This document shows, piece by piece, positions 16,753 to 24,577 of a stretch of 27,212 bases of DNA (positions are counted from its first letter, which is position 1; each line of letters starts with the position of its first letter). The stretch comes from CAZSNH01 sp052388455. Its GTDB lineage: Bacteria > Pseudomonadota > Alphaproteobacteria > Rhizobiales > Hyphomicrobiaceae. The position numbers and the translations under genes are program-made. The notes under the pieces are model-generated. The model did not search any database and was not told the origin of the DNA. It saw nothing but the letters and a program-made list of their open reading frames with translations. The stretch is taken from positions 1 to 27,212 of the forward strand of contig JBQTIA010000146.1 of assembly GCA_052388455.1 (NCBI GenBank). Reading direction: 5' to 3'.

Positions 16753-17952
16753 TCATGCGGCCATCTTGACCGCCTGAGTGATTTTCTTCGCTGCGTCGGC
16801 GAGGTCGTCGGCGGGGGTGATCTTCAGACCGGACTTGGCGAGCATGGCCTTGCCCTGCTCGACGTTGGTGCCTTCGAGCCGGACGACCAGCGGCACGGTC
16901 ACGTGCATCTCCTTGGCCGCCGCGATCACACCCTCGGCAATGGTATCGCAGCGCATGATGCCGCCGAAGATGTTGACCAGGATTCCTTTGACCGCGGGGT
17001 CGGCGAGAATGATCTTGAAAGCCTCCCGCACCTTCTCCTTCGAAGCGCCGCCGCCGACGTCGAGGAAGTTCGCCGGTTCGGCACCGTAGAGTTTGATGAT
17101 GTCCATCGTTGCCATGGCGAGGCCCGCGCCGTTGACCATGCAGCCGATGCTGCCGTCCAGCTTGACGTATGAGAGATCGTGCTTCGACGCTTCGATTTCC
17201 ATCGGCTCCTCCTCGCCAGTGTCGCGCAGCGCGACGATGTCCGGATGGCGGAAGAGGGCGTTGCCGTCGAAGTTCATCTTGCCGTCGAGGCAGAGCAGCC
17301 GCCCGTCCCTGGTGACGACGAGCGGATTGATTTCGAGCAGACTCATGTCCTTGTCGACGATCATCCGATAGAGTCCGGCGACCATCTTTCCGCACTGCTT
17401 GGCGAGTTCGCCGTTGAGACCGAGCGCGGCGGCGATGCGGCGGCCGTGGAAGGGCTGCACGCCCGTGGCCGGGTCGATCGACAGCGTGACGATCTTCTCC
17501 GGGGTGTCGTGCGCGACCTTCTCGATGTCCATGCCGCCTTCGGTGGAGACGATGAAAGCGACGCGCGAGGTGGCGCGGTCGACGAGAGCGGAGAGGTAAA
17601 GCTCGCGCGCGATGGCCGTGCCGTCCTCGACGTAGAGGCGTCGAACGACGCGGCCGGCATCCCCCGTCTGGATCGTGACTAGCGTCGCGCCCAGCATCTC
17701 GGTCGCGTAGGTCTTCACCTCGTCGATCGATTTGGCGAGGCGGACGCCGCCTTTTTCACCAGCGGAGGCTTCCTTGAACTTGCCCTTGCCGCGGCCGCCG
17801 GCGTGAATCTGCGCTTTGACGACCCAGACCGGACCGGACAGCTTCTTGGCGGCGATCACGGCCTCGTCGACGGACATCGCTGGATAGCCGGCTCCGGTCG
17901 GCACGCCATAGGCGCGGAAGAGGTCTTTGGCTTGGTATTCGTGGATGTTCAT
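16753..17952 (-). CDS. sucC: Succinyl-CoA synthetase (ADP-forming) beta subunit
   Basis: SucC with SucD converts succinyl-CoA to succinate with ATP formation in the TCA cycle. The 399-residue product has the ATP-grasp N-terminal part ('MNIHEYQAKDLFRAYGVP', 'WVVKAQIHAGGRGKGKF'), 'LLEINPLVVTRDG', and the C-terminal ligase part ('GCMVNGAGLAMATMDIIK', 'FLDVGGGASKEKV', 'IFGGIMRCD'). Resemblance is to SucC rather than malate thiokinase MtkA. The start ATG at 17952 is preceded by GGATC, which directly abuts a palindrome unit. It lies downstream of mdh on the same strand with a 114-nt gap. Unusually, sucD does not follow: the next gene on that side is nasA, on the opposite strand. Confidence 0.97.
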   Translation of the reverse strand: MNIHEYQAKDLFRAYGVPTGAGYPAMSVDEAVIAAKKLSGPVWVVKAQIHAGGRGKGKFKEASAGEKGGVRLAKSIDEVKTYATEMLGATLVTIQTGDAGRVVRRLYVEDGTAIARELYLSALVDRATSRVAFIVSTEGGMDIEKVAHDTPEKIVTLSIDPATGVQPFHGRRIAAALGLNGELAKQCGKMVAGLYRMIVDKDMSLLEINPLVVTRDGRLLCLDGKMNFDGNALFRHPDIVALRDTGEEEPMEIEASKHDLSYVKLDGSIGCMVNGAGLAMATMDIIKLYGAEPANFLDVGGGASKEKVREAFKIILADPAVKGILVNIFGGIMRCDTIAEGVIAAAKEMHVTVPLVVRLEGTNVEQGKAMLAKSGLKITPADDLADAAKKITQAVKMAA

Positions 17953-17961
17953 TTTTGATCC

Positions 17962-18056
17962 GGTGTCAGACCCTCCGGGTCTGACACCTTGCGCGGGATG
18001 CGAAGGGCAAGACCTCGGCTCTGGTGCACGGTGTCAGACCCGGAGGGTCTGGCACC
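17962..18056. repeat. Palindrome doublet (REP-like), mdh-sucC copy
   Basis: Two 27-nt palindromes at 17962-17988 (loop TCC) and 18030-18056 (loop GGA) are separated by 41 nt. The first is identical to the unit at 4706-4732. The second matches 4751-4777 except for one base in the right arm (TGGCACC instead of TGACACC). Order and relation of the units are the same as in the atpG-atpD gap; only the spacer differs. The element fills the mdh-sucC gap, ending 9 nt before the sucC start codon. Confidence 0.9.
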
Positions 18057-18066
18057 GCTCGACAAC

Positions 18067-19032
18067 TCACGCCCCCAGCTGAGGATTGATCTTGATGCAG
18101 GCGTCTACGAGTCCCTTCACCGACTCGATCGATTTGAGCAGCATGGCCCGCTCGGCCGAATTGAGGTCGATCTCGATGATGCGCTCGGCACCGCCTGAGC
18201 CGATGATGCACGGCACACCGACGTAGAGTCCTTTCACGCCGTACTCGCCATTGAGGTAGGCGGCGCAGGGCAGCACCCGCTTCTTATCGCGCAGGAAGCT
18301 CGCCGCCATCTCGACGGCCGAGGCGGCTGGCGCATAATACGCCGAGCCGGTTTTCAGCAGTGCGACGATCTCACCACCGCCCTTGCGGGTGCGATCCACG
18401 ATCTGGTCGAGGCGCTCCTGCCGGATCCAGCCCATGCGCACGACATCGGGCAGCGGGATGCCGGCGATCGACGAGTAGCGGACCAGCGGCACCATGTCGT
18501 CGCCGTGGCCGCCGAGCACGAAAGCCGAGACGTCCTCGACCGAAATCTTGAATTCGTCGGCGAGGAAGTGACGGAAGCGCGAGGTGTCGAGCACGCCGGC
18601 CATGCCGACCACCATGTTGCGCGGCAGCCCCGAGGCCTTCTGCAGCGCCCAGACCATGGCATCGAGAGGATTGGTGACGACGATGACGAAGGCGTTCGGC
18701 GCGTATTTCTTGATGCCGGCGCCGACCTGCTCCATGACCTTGAGATTGATGCCGAGGAGGTCGTCGCGGCTCATGCCGGGCTTGCGGGGAACGCCGGCGG
18801 TGACGATGCACACGCTCGCGCCTTCGATGTCGGCATAGGCGTTGGTGCCCTTCATGTTGCAGTCGAAGCCTTCGACGGCGGCCGACTGGGCGAGGTCGAG
18901 CGCTTTGCCCTGCGGCAGGCCCTCCATGATGTCGAACAGGACGACGTCACCCAGTTCCTTGAGGCCGATGAGATGGGCGAGCGTGCCGCCGATCATTCCG
19001 CCGCCGATCAACGCCAGTTTGGTGCGTGCCAT
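18067..19032 (-). CDS. mdh: Malate dehydrogenase (NAD)
   Basis: Malate dehydrogenase oxidises malate to oxaloacetate in the TCA cycle. The product has 321 residues and belongs to the lactate/malate dehydrogenase-like type usual in alphaproteobacteria. It has the NAD-binding loop 'ALIGGGMIGGTLAHL', the substrate-binding 'GVPRKPGMSRDDLL', 'VVTNPLDAMVWALQKASG', and the catalytic His in 'VLGGHGDDMVPL'. I chose the ATG at 19032, which has GGGAG upstream; a frame open to 19092 would add 20 residues that do not fit the family. zapE lies upstream on the same strand (86-nt gap), and sucC downstream past the palindrome doublet. Confidence 0.97.
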   Translation of the reverse strand: MARTKLALIGGGMIGGTLAHLIGLKELGDVVLFDIMEGLPQGKALDLAQSAAVEGFDCNMKGTNAYADIEGASVCIVTAGVPRKPGMSRDDLLGINLKVMEQVGAGIKKYAPNAFVIVVTNPLDAMVWALQKASGLPRNMVVGMAGVLDTSRFRHFLADEFKISVEDVSAFVLGGHGDDMVPLVRYSSIAGIPLPDVVRMGWIRQERLDQIVDRTRKGGGEIVALLKTGSAYYAPAASAVEMAASFLRDKKRVLPCAAYLNGEYGVKGLYVGVPCIIGSGGAERIIEIDLNSAERAMLLKSIESVKGLVDACIKINPQLGA

Positions 19033-19118
19033 GTCGCCGTTTCTCCCTCGAGCGTTAATTGTTCTGGGCCAACAGCCGTGTCGTAGCGGCAAATCCGGGA
19101 GCGCTCAAGCGGCCAGGA

Positions 19119-20240
19119 TCACCCCCGTGAAGCCGCGATTGCCGCAGCGGGCGGGCGCTCGCGGGCAAGGTAGGCTTCGCTGCGCATTTCGACGAGGCGG
19201 GAGGCAGTGCGCTCGAAGTGCTGGGCCCCGTCGCCTGCCGGGTACAACTCGTGCGGCTCGGCTTCCGCCGAAACGATGAGCGAGACGCGGGAATCGTACA
19301 AAGTATCGATGAGGGTGACGAAGCGGCGGGCCTCGTTGCGCCGTTCGGGCCCGAGGCGCGGAATGCTGTCGATGATGAGTGTGTGGAACGTGTGCGCCAG
19401 CGCCAGATAGTCGGCGGCGCCGAGCGGACGTTCACACAATTCGGCGAAGTCGAAGCGCGCGACGCCCATCGATGCCCGCGGCACCTTCAGTTGGCGGCCC
19501 TTGACCGAGAGCACCACGGGCTCAGCGGGATGATGGCCGGTCAGTCGCTGCCAGTGTCCGTCGAGCCCGGCTGTGGCGCCAGGCCCCACGGGACAGAAGT
19601 AAAGCGGCCGGCCGGCCAGCTTCGAGAGCCGGAAATCCTTGGCCGAAGGCACCTCCACCAGGTCGAGGCGCTCTTCCAGCATGGCGATGAAGGGGAGGAA
19701 AAGCTGGCGGTTCAGCCCGTTGGGATAGAGCGCGGACGGTGGACTGTTCGAGGTCGCGACGAGGACGACCTTTCGCTCGAACAGCGACTTGAACAGCCGG
19801 CTGAGGATCATGGCGTCGGCAATGTCGTTCACGTGAAACTCGTCGAGGCAGAGCAGCGCCGCCTCGCCGGCCAACTCGGCGGCGACGAAGGGAATGGGAT
19901 CGCCGTCCGTCGTTGCGCGACCGCGCTGGATGCGCTCGTGCGTGGCGGCCATGAAGGCATGGAAATGCATCCGCAGCTTGGGCGCGAAAGCTACCCGCTC
20001 GTGGAAGAGGTCCATCAGCATCGTCTTGCCGCGGCCGACCGCGCCGTAGAGGTAGATGCCGCGGGGGGCAGGCGTCCTGCGGGAGCCGAAGCCGGAAAAA
20101 AGCCGGCGTGACGCGCCCTGCTGGCCGAGCACGCTCGCCAGATCGTCGAGCCGGCCGGCTGCGGCGATCTGCGCGGCGTCGGTCTCGATCTCGCCGCGGC
20201 CGGCGCGCAGCATGTACTCGCCGACAATCCCACCCTGCAT
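19119..20240 (-). CDS. zapE: ZapE/AFG1-type AAA+ ATPase
   Basis: The AFG1/LACE1/ZapE family are single-domain ATPases linked to cell division in bacteria and to inner-membrane protein quality control in mitochondria. With the ATG at 20240 the product has 373 residues, the usual length. It has Walker A GAVGRGKT at 66-73 within 'GIYLYGAVGRGKTMLMDLFH', the family motif 'MHFHAFMAATHERI', Walker B 'LLCLDEFHVNDIADAMIL', and sensor 'VVLVATSNSPPSALYPNGL'. GAGGGG stands 4 nt before this ATG; ATG at 20255 is an alternative, and the frame stays open to 20399. It lies directly upstream of mdh, a neighbourhood common in alphaproteobacteria. Confidence 0.92.
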   Translation of the reverse strand: MQGGIVGEYMLRAGRGEIETDAAQIAAAGRLDDLASVLGQQGASRRLFSGFGSRRTPAPRGIYLYGAVGRGKTMLMDLFHERVAFAPKLRMHFHAFMAATHERIQRGRATTDGDPIPFVAAELAGEAALLCLDEFHVNDIADAMILSRLFKSLFERKVVLVATSNSPPSALYPNGLNRQLFLPFIAMLEERLDLVEVPSAKDFRLSKLAGRPLYFCPVGPGATAGLDGHWQRLTGHHPAEPVVLSVKGRQLKVPRASMGVARFDFAELCERPLGAADYLALAHTFHTLIIDSIPRLGPERRNEARRFVTLIDTLYDSRVSLIVSAEAEPHELYPAGDGAQHFERTASRLVEMRSEAYLARERPPAAAIAASRG

Positions 20241-20585
20241 GTCGCCCCTCGCCATCGCCTGTGAGACTGCGCCCGATGTTCCCGTGTCGCGCAAGTCCGG
20301 GCGACCCGATGTCACCCGAGGCCCGTGTGCGGAAGCGCGAGGGCTGCCGGCCTCTGGCCAAAGCCCACAGCATAGTGCGCTGCAACAAAACGGACACAAT
20401 TCAAGGCGGAAACATTACCAATATATGACGCAATAATAGACGGTTATGCCAAATATGGTGCGATGCAAAAGACTGCTTGCGGGCAGGTTTGGCCATGCTA
20501 CCTTATATCAAGACGCACCCGGTGTGAGCGGCCGGTTCAGAGCTGCAACCCGGGATCAATCATGAGCACCAGAACGGAGGGACCC
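20241..20585. other. Divergent intergenic region between zapE and the acetyltransferase gene
   Basis: This 345-nt stretch should contain promoters for both divergent genes. The part from about 20390 to 20520 is clearly richer in A and T than the flanks and is the likely promoter zone. I saw no pair of -35/-10 boxes with good match and spacing on either strand, and no gene or stable long hairpin. In-frame extensions of zapE (to 20399) and of the acetyltransferase (to 20463) reach into it but lack family resemblance. Confidence 0.4.
20576..20580 (+). promoter_or_regulatory. Ribosome binding site deciding the acetyltransferase start
   Basis: GGAGG lies 5 nt before the ATG at 20586 and selects it over the in-frame ATG codons at 20562 and 20463. 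Confidence 0.6.
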
Positions 20586-21164
20586 ATGTCGGGCATCGAC
20601 CGAATCTGGGGAGGAAACATACGTAAGTTGCGGCCGACGGAAGCGGACAGGTTCCGCGATCATCTGCTGCGCCTCGACAAGGCCAGCCGCCGCATGCGCT
20701 TCGCGCACGGCGTCTCAGACAGCTTCATCGAGGACTACGCGGCCCGCATGGGCGAGATGGGCGGGGTCGTTTTCGCCTGCTTCGAGGGCGAGGACATCCG
20801 CGCGACGGCCGAACTCAAGAAGCTCGGCGACACCTGGGGCCGCGAGGCCGAGGCCGCCTTCTCCGTCGAGGCCGCCTATCAGGACCAGGGGCTCGGTACC
20901 GAGCTGATGGGCCGGGTCATCCGCTCGGCGCGCAATCGCGGCGTGCAGCTGCTCTTCATGAGCTGCCTCGCCGAGAACGCGAAGATGCAGGCTATCGCCC
21001 GCAAGCACGAGGCGGAGCTTCGCTTCGAATACGGCGAGGTGATCGGCGAAATCGTCCCGCAGGAGCCGGACTACTTCTCGATCCTCGCCGAGCAGTTCGA
21101 GGATCGCGTCGGCTTCATGATGACGGTACTCGACATCGGAACGCGAGCCGTGAAGGCCGCCTGA
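20586..21164 (+). CDS. GNAT-family N-acetyltransferase
   Basis: The 192-residue product has the GNAT fold pattern: an N-terminal strand 'GNIRKLRPTEADRFRDHLLRL', the central strands 'VVFACFEGEDIRATAELKKL' and 'EAAFSVEAAYQDQGLG', with the acetyl-CoA motif Q-D-Q-G-L-G-T at 99-105, then 'LMGRVIRSARNRGVQLLFMSC' and 'NAKMQAIARKHEAEL'. The early 'LDKASRRMRFAHGVSD' resembles GNAT domains of the protein-acetyltransferase type (as in the Pat C-terminus), so a protein substrate is possible, but the substrate cannot be told from sequence. It has no close partner: zapE diverges upstream and secA converges 30 nt downstream. Confidence 0.85.
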   Translation: MSGIDRIWGGNIRKLRPTEADRFRDHLLRLDKASRRMRFAHGVSDSFIEDYAARMGEMGGVVFACFEGEDIRATAELKKLGDTWGREAEAAFSVEAAYQDQGLGTELMGRVIRSARNRGVQLLFMSCLAENAKMQAIARKHEAELRFEYGEVIGEIVPQEPDYFSILAEQFEDRVGFMMTVLDIGTRAVKAA

Positions 21165-21194
21165 CGGGTGGCCCTCTACGGGAGCGAGCCGCGA

Positions 21195-24143
21195 TCAGTC
21201 GTTCTTTCCATGGCACTGCTTGTACTTCTTGCCCGAGCCGCAGGGGCAGGCGTCGTTGCGCTTGACCTTGCCCCAGGTCGCCGGACGGTTCGGGTCGACA
21301 CCGCCGTCCGTGGCCTTGCGTGACTGCAGCGGAGCACGCTTCTCGGGGGCCCGGCTGCGCGACCGCCCTTGGGCGGCGAGCGCGGCGTCCGCCATCTCGA
21401 ACTCGTCGAGACCGGTCGTCGGGTCGATGTGGTGGGCCTCCATCTCGGGCAGCTCCACCGGCTGCAGCATCGGCTGCTCTTCTGGCGGCGCGAGCTGCAC
21501 GTTCATGAGCTGGCCGGTGGTCGCCTCGCGCAACCGCGCCAGCAGACTCTCGAACAGCACGAAGGCTTCCGACTTGTACTCGTTCAGCGGATCGCGCTGG
21601 CCATAGGCGCGGAAGCCGATCACCTGCCGCAGGTGCTCCAGGGTCACGAGATGCTCGCGCCACAGGAGGTCGAGCGTGCGCAGCAGCACCTCCTTCTCGA
21701 TCTGGCGATAGAGGTCGGGACCGAGCTCCGCTGCCTTGGTCGCCGCCTTCTCGTCGACGGCGGCGAGCAGCCGTTCCAGAATTTCCTGATCGGCGATGCC
21801 TTCCTCGGCCGCCCACGCCTCGACGGGGAGATCGAGGTCGAAGATGCCGTTCACCGCTTCGGAGAGGCCCTTCATGTCCCACTGCTCGGCGTAGGCCTTC
21901 TCGGGAATGAAGCGCTTGACGAGATCCTGCACCACCTCGTGACGCAATTCCCTGACCGTCTCGGACACATCGTCCTCGGCCATAATGTCGATGCGCTGCT
22001 CGAAAATGACCTTGCGCTGATCATTCATCACATCGTCGTATTTGAGAATGTGCTTGCGAATGTCGAAGTTGCGCGCCTCGACCTTTTTCTGCGCCATCTC
22101 CAGGCTCTTGTTCATCCAGGGATGGGTGATGGCTTCCCCTTCCTGAAGTCCGAGCGTCTGCAGGATGCTGTCCATCTTCTCCGAGCCGAAGATGCGCATC
22201 AGGTCGTCGTCCAGCGCCAGATAGAATTTCGAGCGGCCCGGATCGCCCTGGCGGCCCGAGCGGCCGCGGAGCTGGTTGTCGATGCGGCGGCTTTCGTGAC
22301 GTTCCGTGCCGACGACATAGAGTCCGCCTGCTTCGAGCGCCAACTGCTTTTTCTCGGCGACTTCGGCAGAGATCTTGTCGCGCTGCTTGGCTATCGCCCG
22401 CTCGTCCGGCGCTGCGCCAGCGTCCGTCTGCTCCTTGACCCAGTCGCGCAGCAGATAATCGACGTTGCCGCCGAGCTGGATGTCGGTGCCGCGGCCTGCC
22501 ATGTTGGTGGCGATGGTAATGCCGCCCGGCACGCCGGCCTGCGCGATGATGTGCGCCTCCTGCTCGTGATAGCGGGCATTGAGTACCTGATGGGGCACGG
22601 GATCGCCGGTGCCCTTCCGCAGGCCGAGACTGACCAGATGGCCGCCGATGTCCTTGAGGTAGGCTTTCAGCTCGGATTCCGCGGTCGGCTTGCCGTCTTT
22701 CTTGGCGTCCTTCAGCTTATCGGCCTGCGCTTCGAGCGAGCGGCCGAGGTCGAGAATGTACTTCTTGTCCTTGAGATACGCCGAAAGCTGCTCCGACTTT
22801 TCGATCGAGGTCGTGCCGACCAGCATGGGCTGACCGCGGCGGTGGCAGTCCGCGATGGTCGTGACGATGGCCGCCAGCTTTTCCTTCTGCGTGCGATAGA
22901 TCTCGTCGTCCTCATCCTGACGCGAGATGGTCATGTTGGTCGGAATCTCGATCACGTCGAGACCGTAGATGTCCATGAACTCCTCGGCTTCGGTCAGCGC
23001 CGTTCCGGTCATGCCGGCGAGCTTCTTGTAGAGCCGGAAATAGTTCTGGAACGTGATCGAGGCGAGCGTCTGATTCTCGGGCTGGACGTCAACGTGCTCT
23101 TTGGCCTCGAGCGCCTGATGCAGGCCCTCGGAATAGCGCCGGCCGGGCATCATGCGGCCTGTGAATTCGTCGATGATGACGACTTCGCCGGCTTTGACGA
23201 TGTAATCCTTGTCGCGCTGAAACAGCTTGTGCGCCTTGAGCGCCTGATTGACGTGATGGACGATGGTGACGTTTTCGATGTCGTACATCGATCCGGTCAT
23301 CATGCCGAGTTCCGTCAGCGCCTTTTCCATGCGCTCATTGCCGATTTCCGTCAGCGACACTTGGCGCTGCTTTTCGTCCAGCTCGAAATCCTCGGCAACG
23401 AGATTGGGCATGAGCGCGTCGACGGCCTGATAGAGATCGGCGCGATCTTCCAGCGGCCCCGAAATGATCAGAGGTGTGCGCGCCTCATCGACGAGGATCG
23501 AGTCGACTTCGTCGACGATGGCGAAGAAGTGGCCACGCTGGGTCATCTCATCCTTGCGCATTTTCATATTGTCGCGCAGGTAGTCGAAGCCGAGCTCGTT
23601 GTTGGTGCCGTAGGTGACGTCGCAGTCGTAGGCCGCGCGGCGTTGCGCATCGTCCAGTCCGTGCACGATAACGCCGACCGTCAGCCCGAGAAACCGGTAC
23701 ACCTGCCCCATCCACTCGCTGTCGCGGCGGGCCAGGTAATCGTTGACGGTGACGACGTGGACGCCCTTGCCGGTGATCGCGTTGAGGTAGACCGGCAGTG
23801 TGGCGACCAGCGTCTTGCCTTCACCGGTTTTCATTTCGGAGATGTTGCCCTGGTGGAGCACTATGCCGCCGATGAGCTGCACGTCGAAGTGGCGCTGCTT
23901 GAGGGTGCGCTTGGCCGCCTCGCGCACGGTGGCGAAGGCCGGCACGAGAAGATCTTCGAGCGAAACGCCGTCCTTGTACTGCTGCCGGAAGGTGTCGGTG
24001 CGCGCCCTGAGCTCGGCGTCGGACAAGGATTCCAGCTCCGGCTCCAGCGCGTTGATCGCCGCCACCTTGGGGCGAAGGGCCTTCACCCGCCGATCGTTGG
24101 ATGTGCCGAACAACTTCGCCGCGAGCGAGCCGATAGAGAGCAT
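21195..24143 (-). CDS. secA: Preprotein translocase ATPase SecA
   Basis: SecA is the motor that drives unfolded preproteins through SecYEG across the inner membrane. From the ATG at 24143 the product has 982 residues. It shows Walker A in 'MKTGEGKTL' (from about residue 104), 'VTVNDYLARRDSEWMG', 'TYGTNNELGFDYLRDNM', the DEAD-like 'AIVDEVDSILVDEARTPLII', 'TNMAGRGTDIQLGGN' and 'LRGRSGRQGDPGRSKFYL'. The C-terminal zinc-binding SecB/lipid-contact motif is intact: C966-x-C968-x8-C977-H978 in 'CPCGSGKKYKQCHG'. A TTG at 24158 would add five residues but lies across the ribosome binding site. The next gene downstream (GNAT) converges. Confidence 0.98.
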   Translation of the reverse strand: MLSIGSLAAKLFGTSNDRRVKALRPKVAAINALEPELESLSDAELRARTDTFRQQYKDGVSLEDLLVPAFATVREAAKRTLKQRHFDVQLIGGIVLHQGNISEMKTGEGKTLVATLPVYLNAITGKGVHVVTVNDYLARRDSEWMGQVYRFLGLTVGVIVHGLDDAQRRAAYDCDVTYGTNNELGFDYLRDNMKMRKDEMTQRGHFFAIVDEVDSILVDEARTPLIISGPLEDRADLYQAVDALMPNLVAEDFELDEKQRQVSLTEIGNERMEKALTELGMMTGSMYDIENVTIVHHVNQALKAHKLFQRDKDYIVKAGEVVIIDEFTGRMMPGRRYSEGLHQALEAKEHVDVQPENQTLASITFQNYFRLYKKLAGMTGTALTEAEEFMDIYGLDVIEIPTNMTISRQDEDDEIYRTQKEKLAAIVTTIADCHRRGQPMLVGTTSIEKSEQLSAYLKDKKYILDLGRSLEAQADKLKDAKKDGKPTAESELKAYLKDIGGHLVSLGLRKGTGDPVPHQVLNARYHEQEAHIIAQAGVPGGITIATNMAGRGTDIQLGGNVDYLLRDWVKEQTDAGAAPDERAIAKQRDKISAEVAEKKQLALEAGGLYVVGTERHESRRIDNQLRGRSGRQGDPGRSKFYLALDDDLMRIFGSEKMDSILQTLGLQEGEAITHPWMNKSLEMAQKKVEARNFDIRKHILKYDDVMNDQRKVIFEQRIDIMAEDDVSETVRELRHEVVQDLVKRFIPEKAYAEQWDMKGLSEAVNGIFDLDLPVEAWAAEEGIADQEILERLLAAVDEKAATKAAELGPDLYRQIEKEVLLRTLDLLWREHLVTLEHLRQVIGFRAYGQRDPLNEYKSEAFVLFESLLARLREATTGQLMNVQLAPPEEQPMLQPVELPEMEAHHIDPTTGLDEFEMADAALAAQGRSRSRAPEKRAPLQSRKATDGGVDPNRPATWGKVKRNDACPCGSGKKYKQCHGKND

Positions 24144-24151
24144 TCCGGTGT

Positions 24152-24156
24152 TCCTC
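24152..24156 (-). promoter_or_regulatory. Ribosome binding site deciding the secA start
   Basis: On the minus strand GAGGA stands 8 nt before the ATG at 24143. The alternative TTG start at 24158 overlaps this site, so 24143 is preferred. Confidence 0.6.
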
Positions 24157-24341
24157 AATCTTCGAGCGTTGGGTGTCGCGCCGCCCGTTGCGCACCGAGA
24201 TCGTCATGATCCGGCTGAAGCCAGACCTGCCGAGCTGGATTGCGACCCCGGACCGAAGTGCGCGCTCTGACCTGATCGCAGTTCCAGCCGGAGGCATCAT
24301 GAAGCTGGCCGTCGGGATGATCCCGACCGCCGCGCGGCATC

Positions 24342-24370
24342 ACATAAGGAGCCGGCCCTGCCATTGTCAA
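24342..24370 (-). promoter_or_regulatory. Sigma70-type promoter of secA
   Basis: Reading leftward, a perfect -35 box TTGACA (24370-24365) is followed after 17 nt by TTATGT (24347-24342) as -10 box. Transcription would start near 24335 and leave a leader of about 190 nt before the secA start codon. Confidence 0.6.
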
Positions 24371-24440
24371 CGCGACGGATCGGAAGCGTTTCGCATTAGA
24401 CCAGCAGTTACAATCCTTTACGTCCTGTCGAATTGTTAAC

Positions 24441-24469
24441 TTGGTCGCGGCCCGGCCCTGGTCTAAATA
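24441..24469 (+). promoter_or_regulatory. Sigma70-type promoter of the parvulin gene
   Basis: TTGGTC (24441-24446) and TAAATA (24464-24469) are separated by 17 nt. Transcription would start near 24476, about 100 nt before the GTG start at 24578. The match is moderate. Confidence 0.4.
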
Positions 24470-24577
24470 ACCGCGGGTTTTGCGGCGCGAGGCTTAGCGG
24501 CCATTCGATGTGTGCCGCCTGCCGCTCCCCTCTGATCCCGCCTCCAGCTGCCAGAACGAATCGCCAAGGAAAACAAA

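Larger units (their letters stand above)
24144..24577. other. Divergent intergenic region between secA and the parvulin gene
   Basis: This 434-nt stretch holds promoters for both directions, listed separately. The secA side carries a leader of roughly 190 nt including a perfect 7-bp hairpin (GTCGGGA 24311-24317, loop TGA, TCCCGAC 24321-24327) just inside the predicted start. The parvulin side has about 100 nt of leader without obvious structure. I found no supported small gene. Confidence 0.5.

Noticed and set aside
16753..17952. Malate thiokinase MtkA of the serine cycle instead of SucC
   Set aside because: The segments 'STEGGMDIE' and 'IFGGIMRCD', together with the adjoining mdh, fit SucC, and no mtkB follows. 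The missing sucD keeps a small doubt.
4706..18056. Palindrome units as a CRISPR
   Set aside because: There are only two units per site in opposite orientation, with spacers of different length, 13 kb apart and without cas genes.
21369..24209. Open frame of 946 codons on the plus strand across secA
   Set aside because: It lies antisense to a certain secA gene. Its His/Asp/Val/Leu/Arg-rich product is the usual by-product of GC-rich codon use, with no motif or ribosome binding site.
24155..24370. 71-codon minus-strand frame as a SecM-like leader peptide of secA
   Set aside because: Its ATG at 24370 lies in the -35 box, so it would not be transcribed from the predicted promoter. It has no signal-like segment and no known arrest motif such as RAPP or RAGP.
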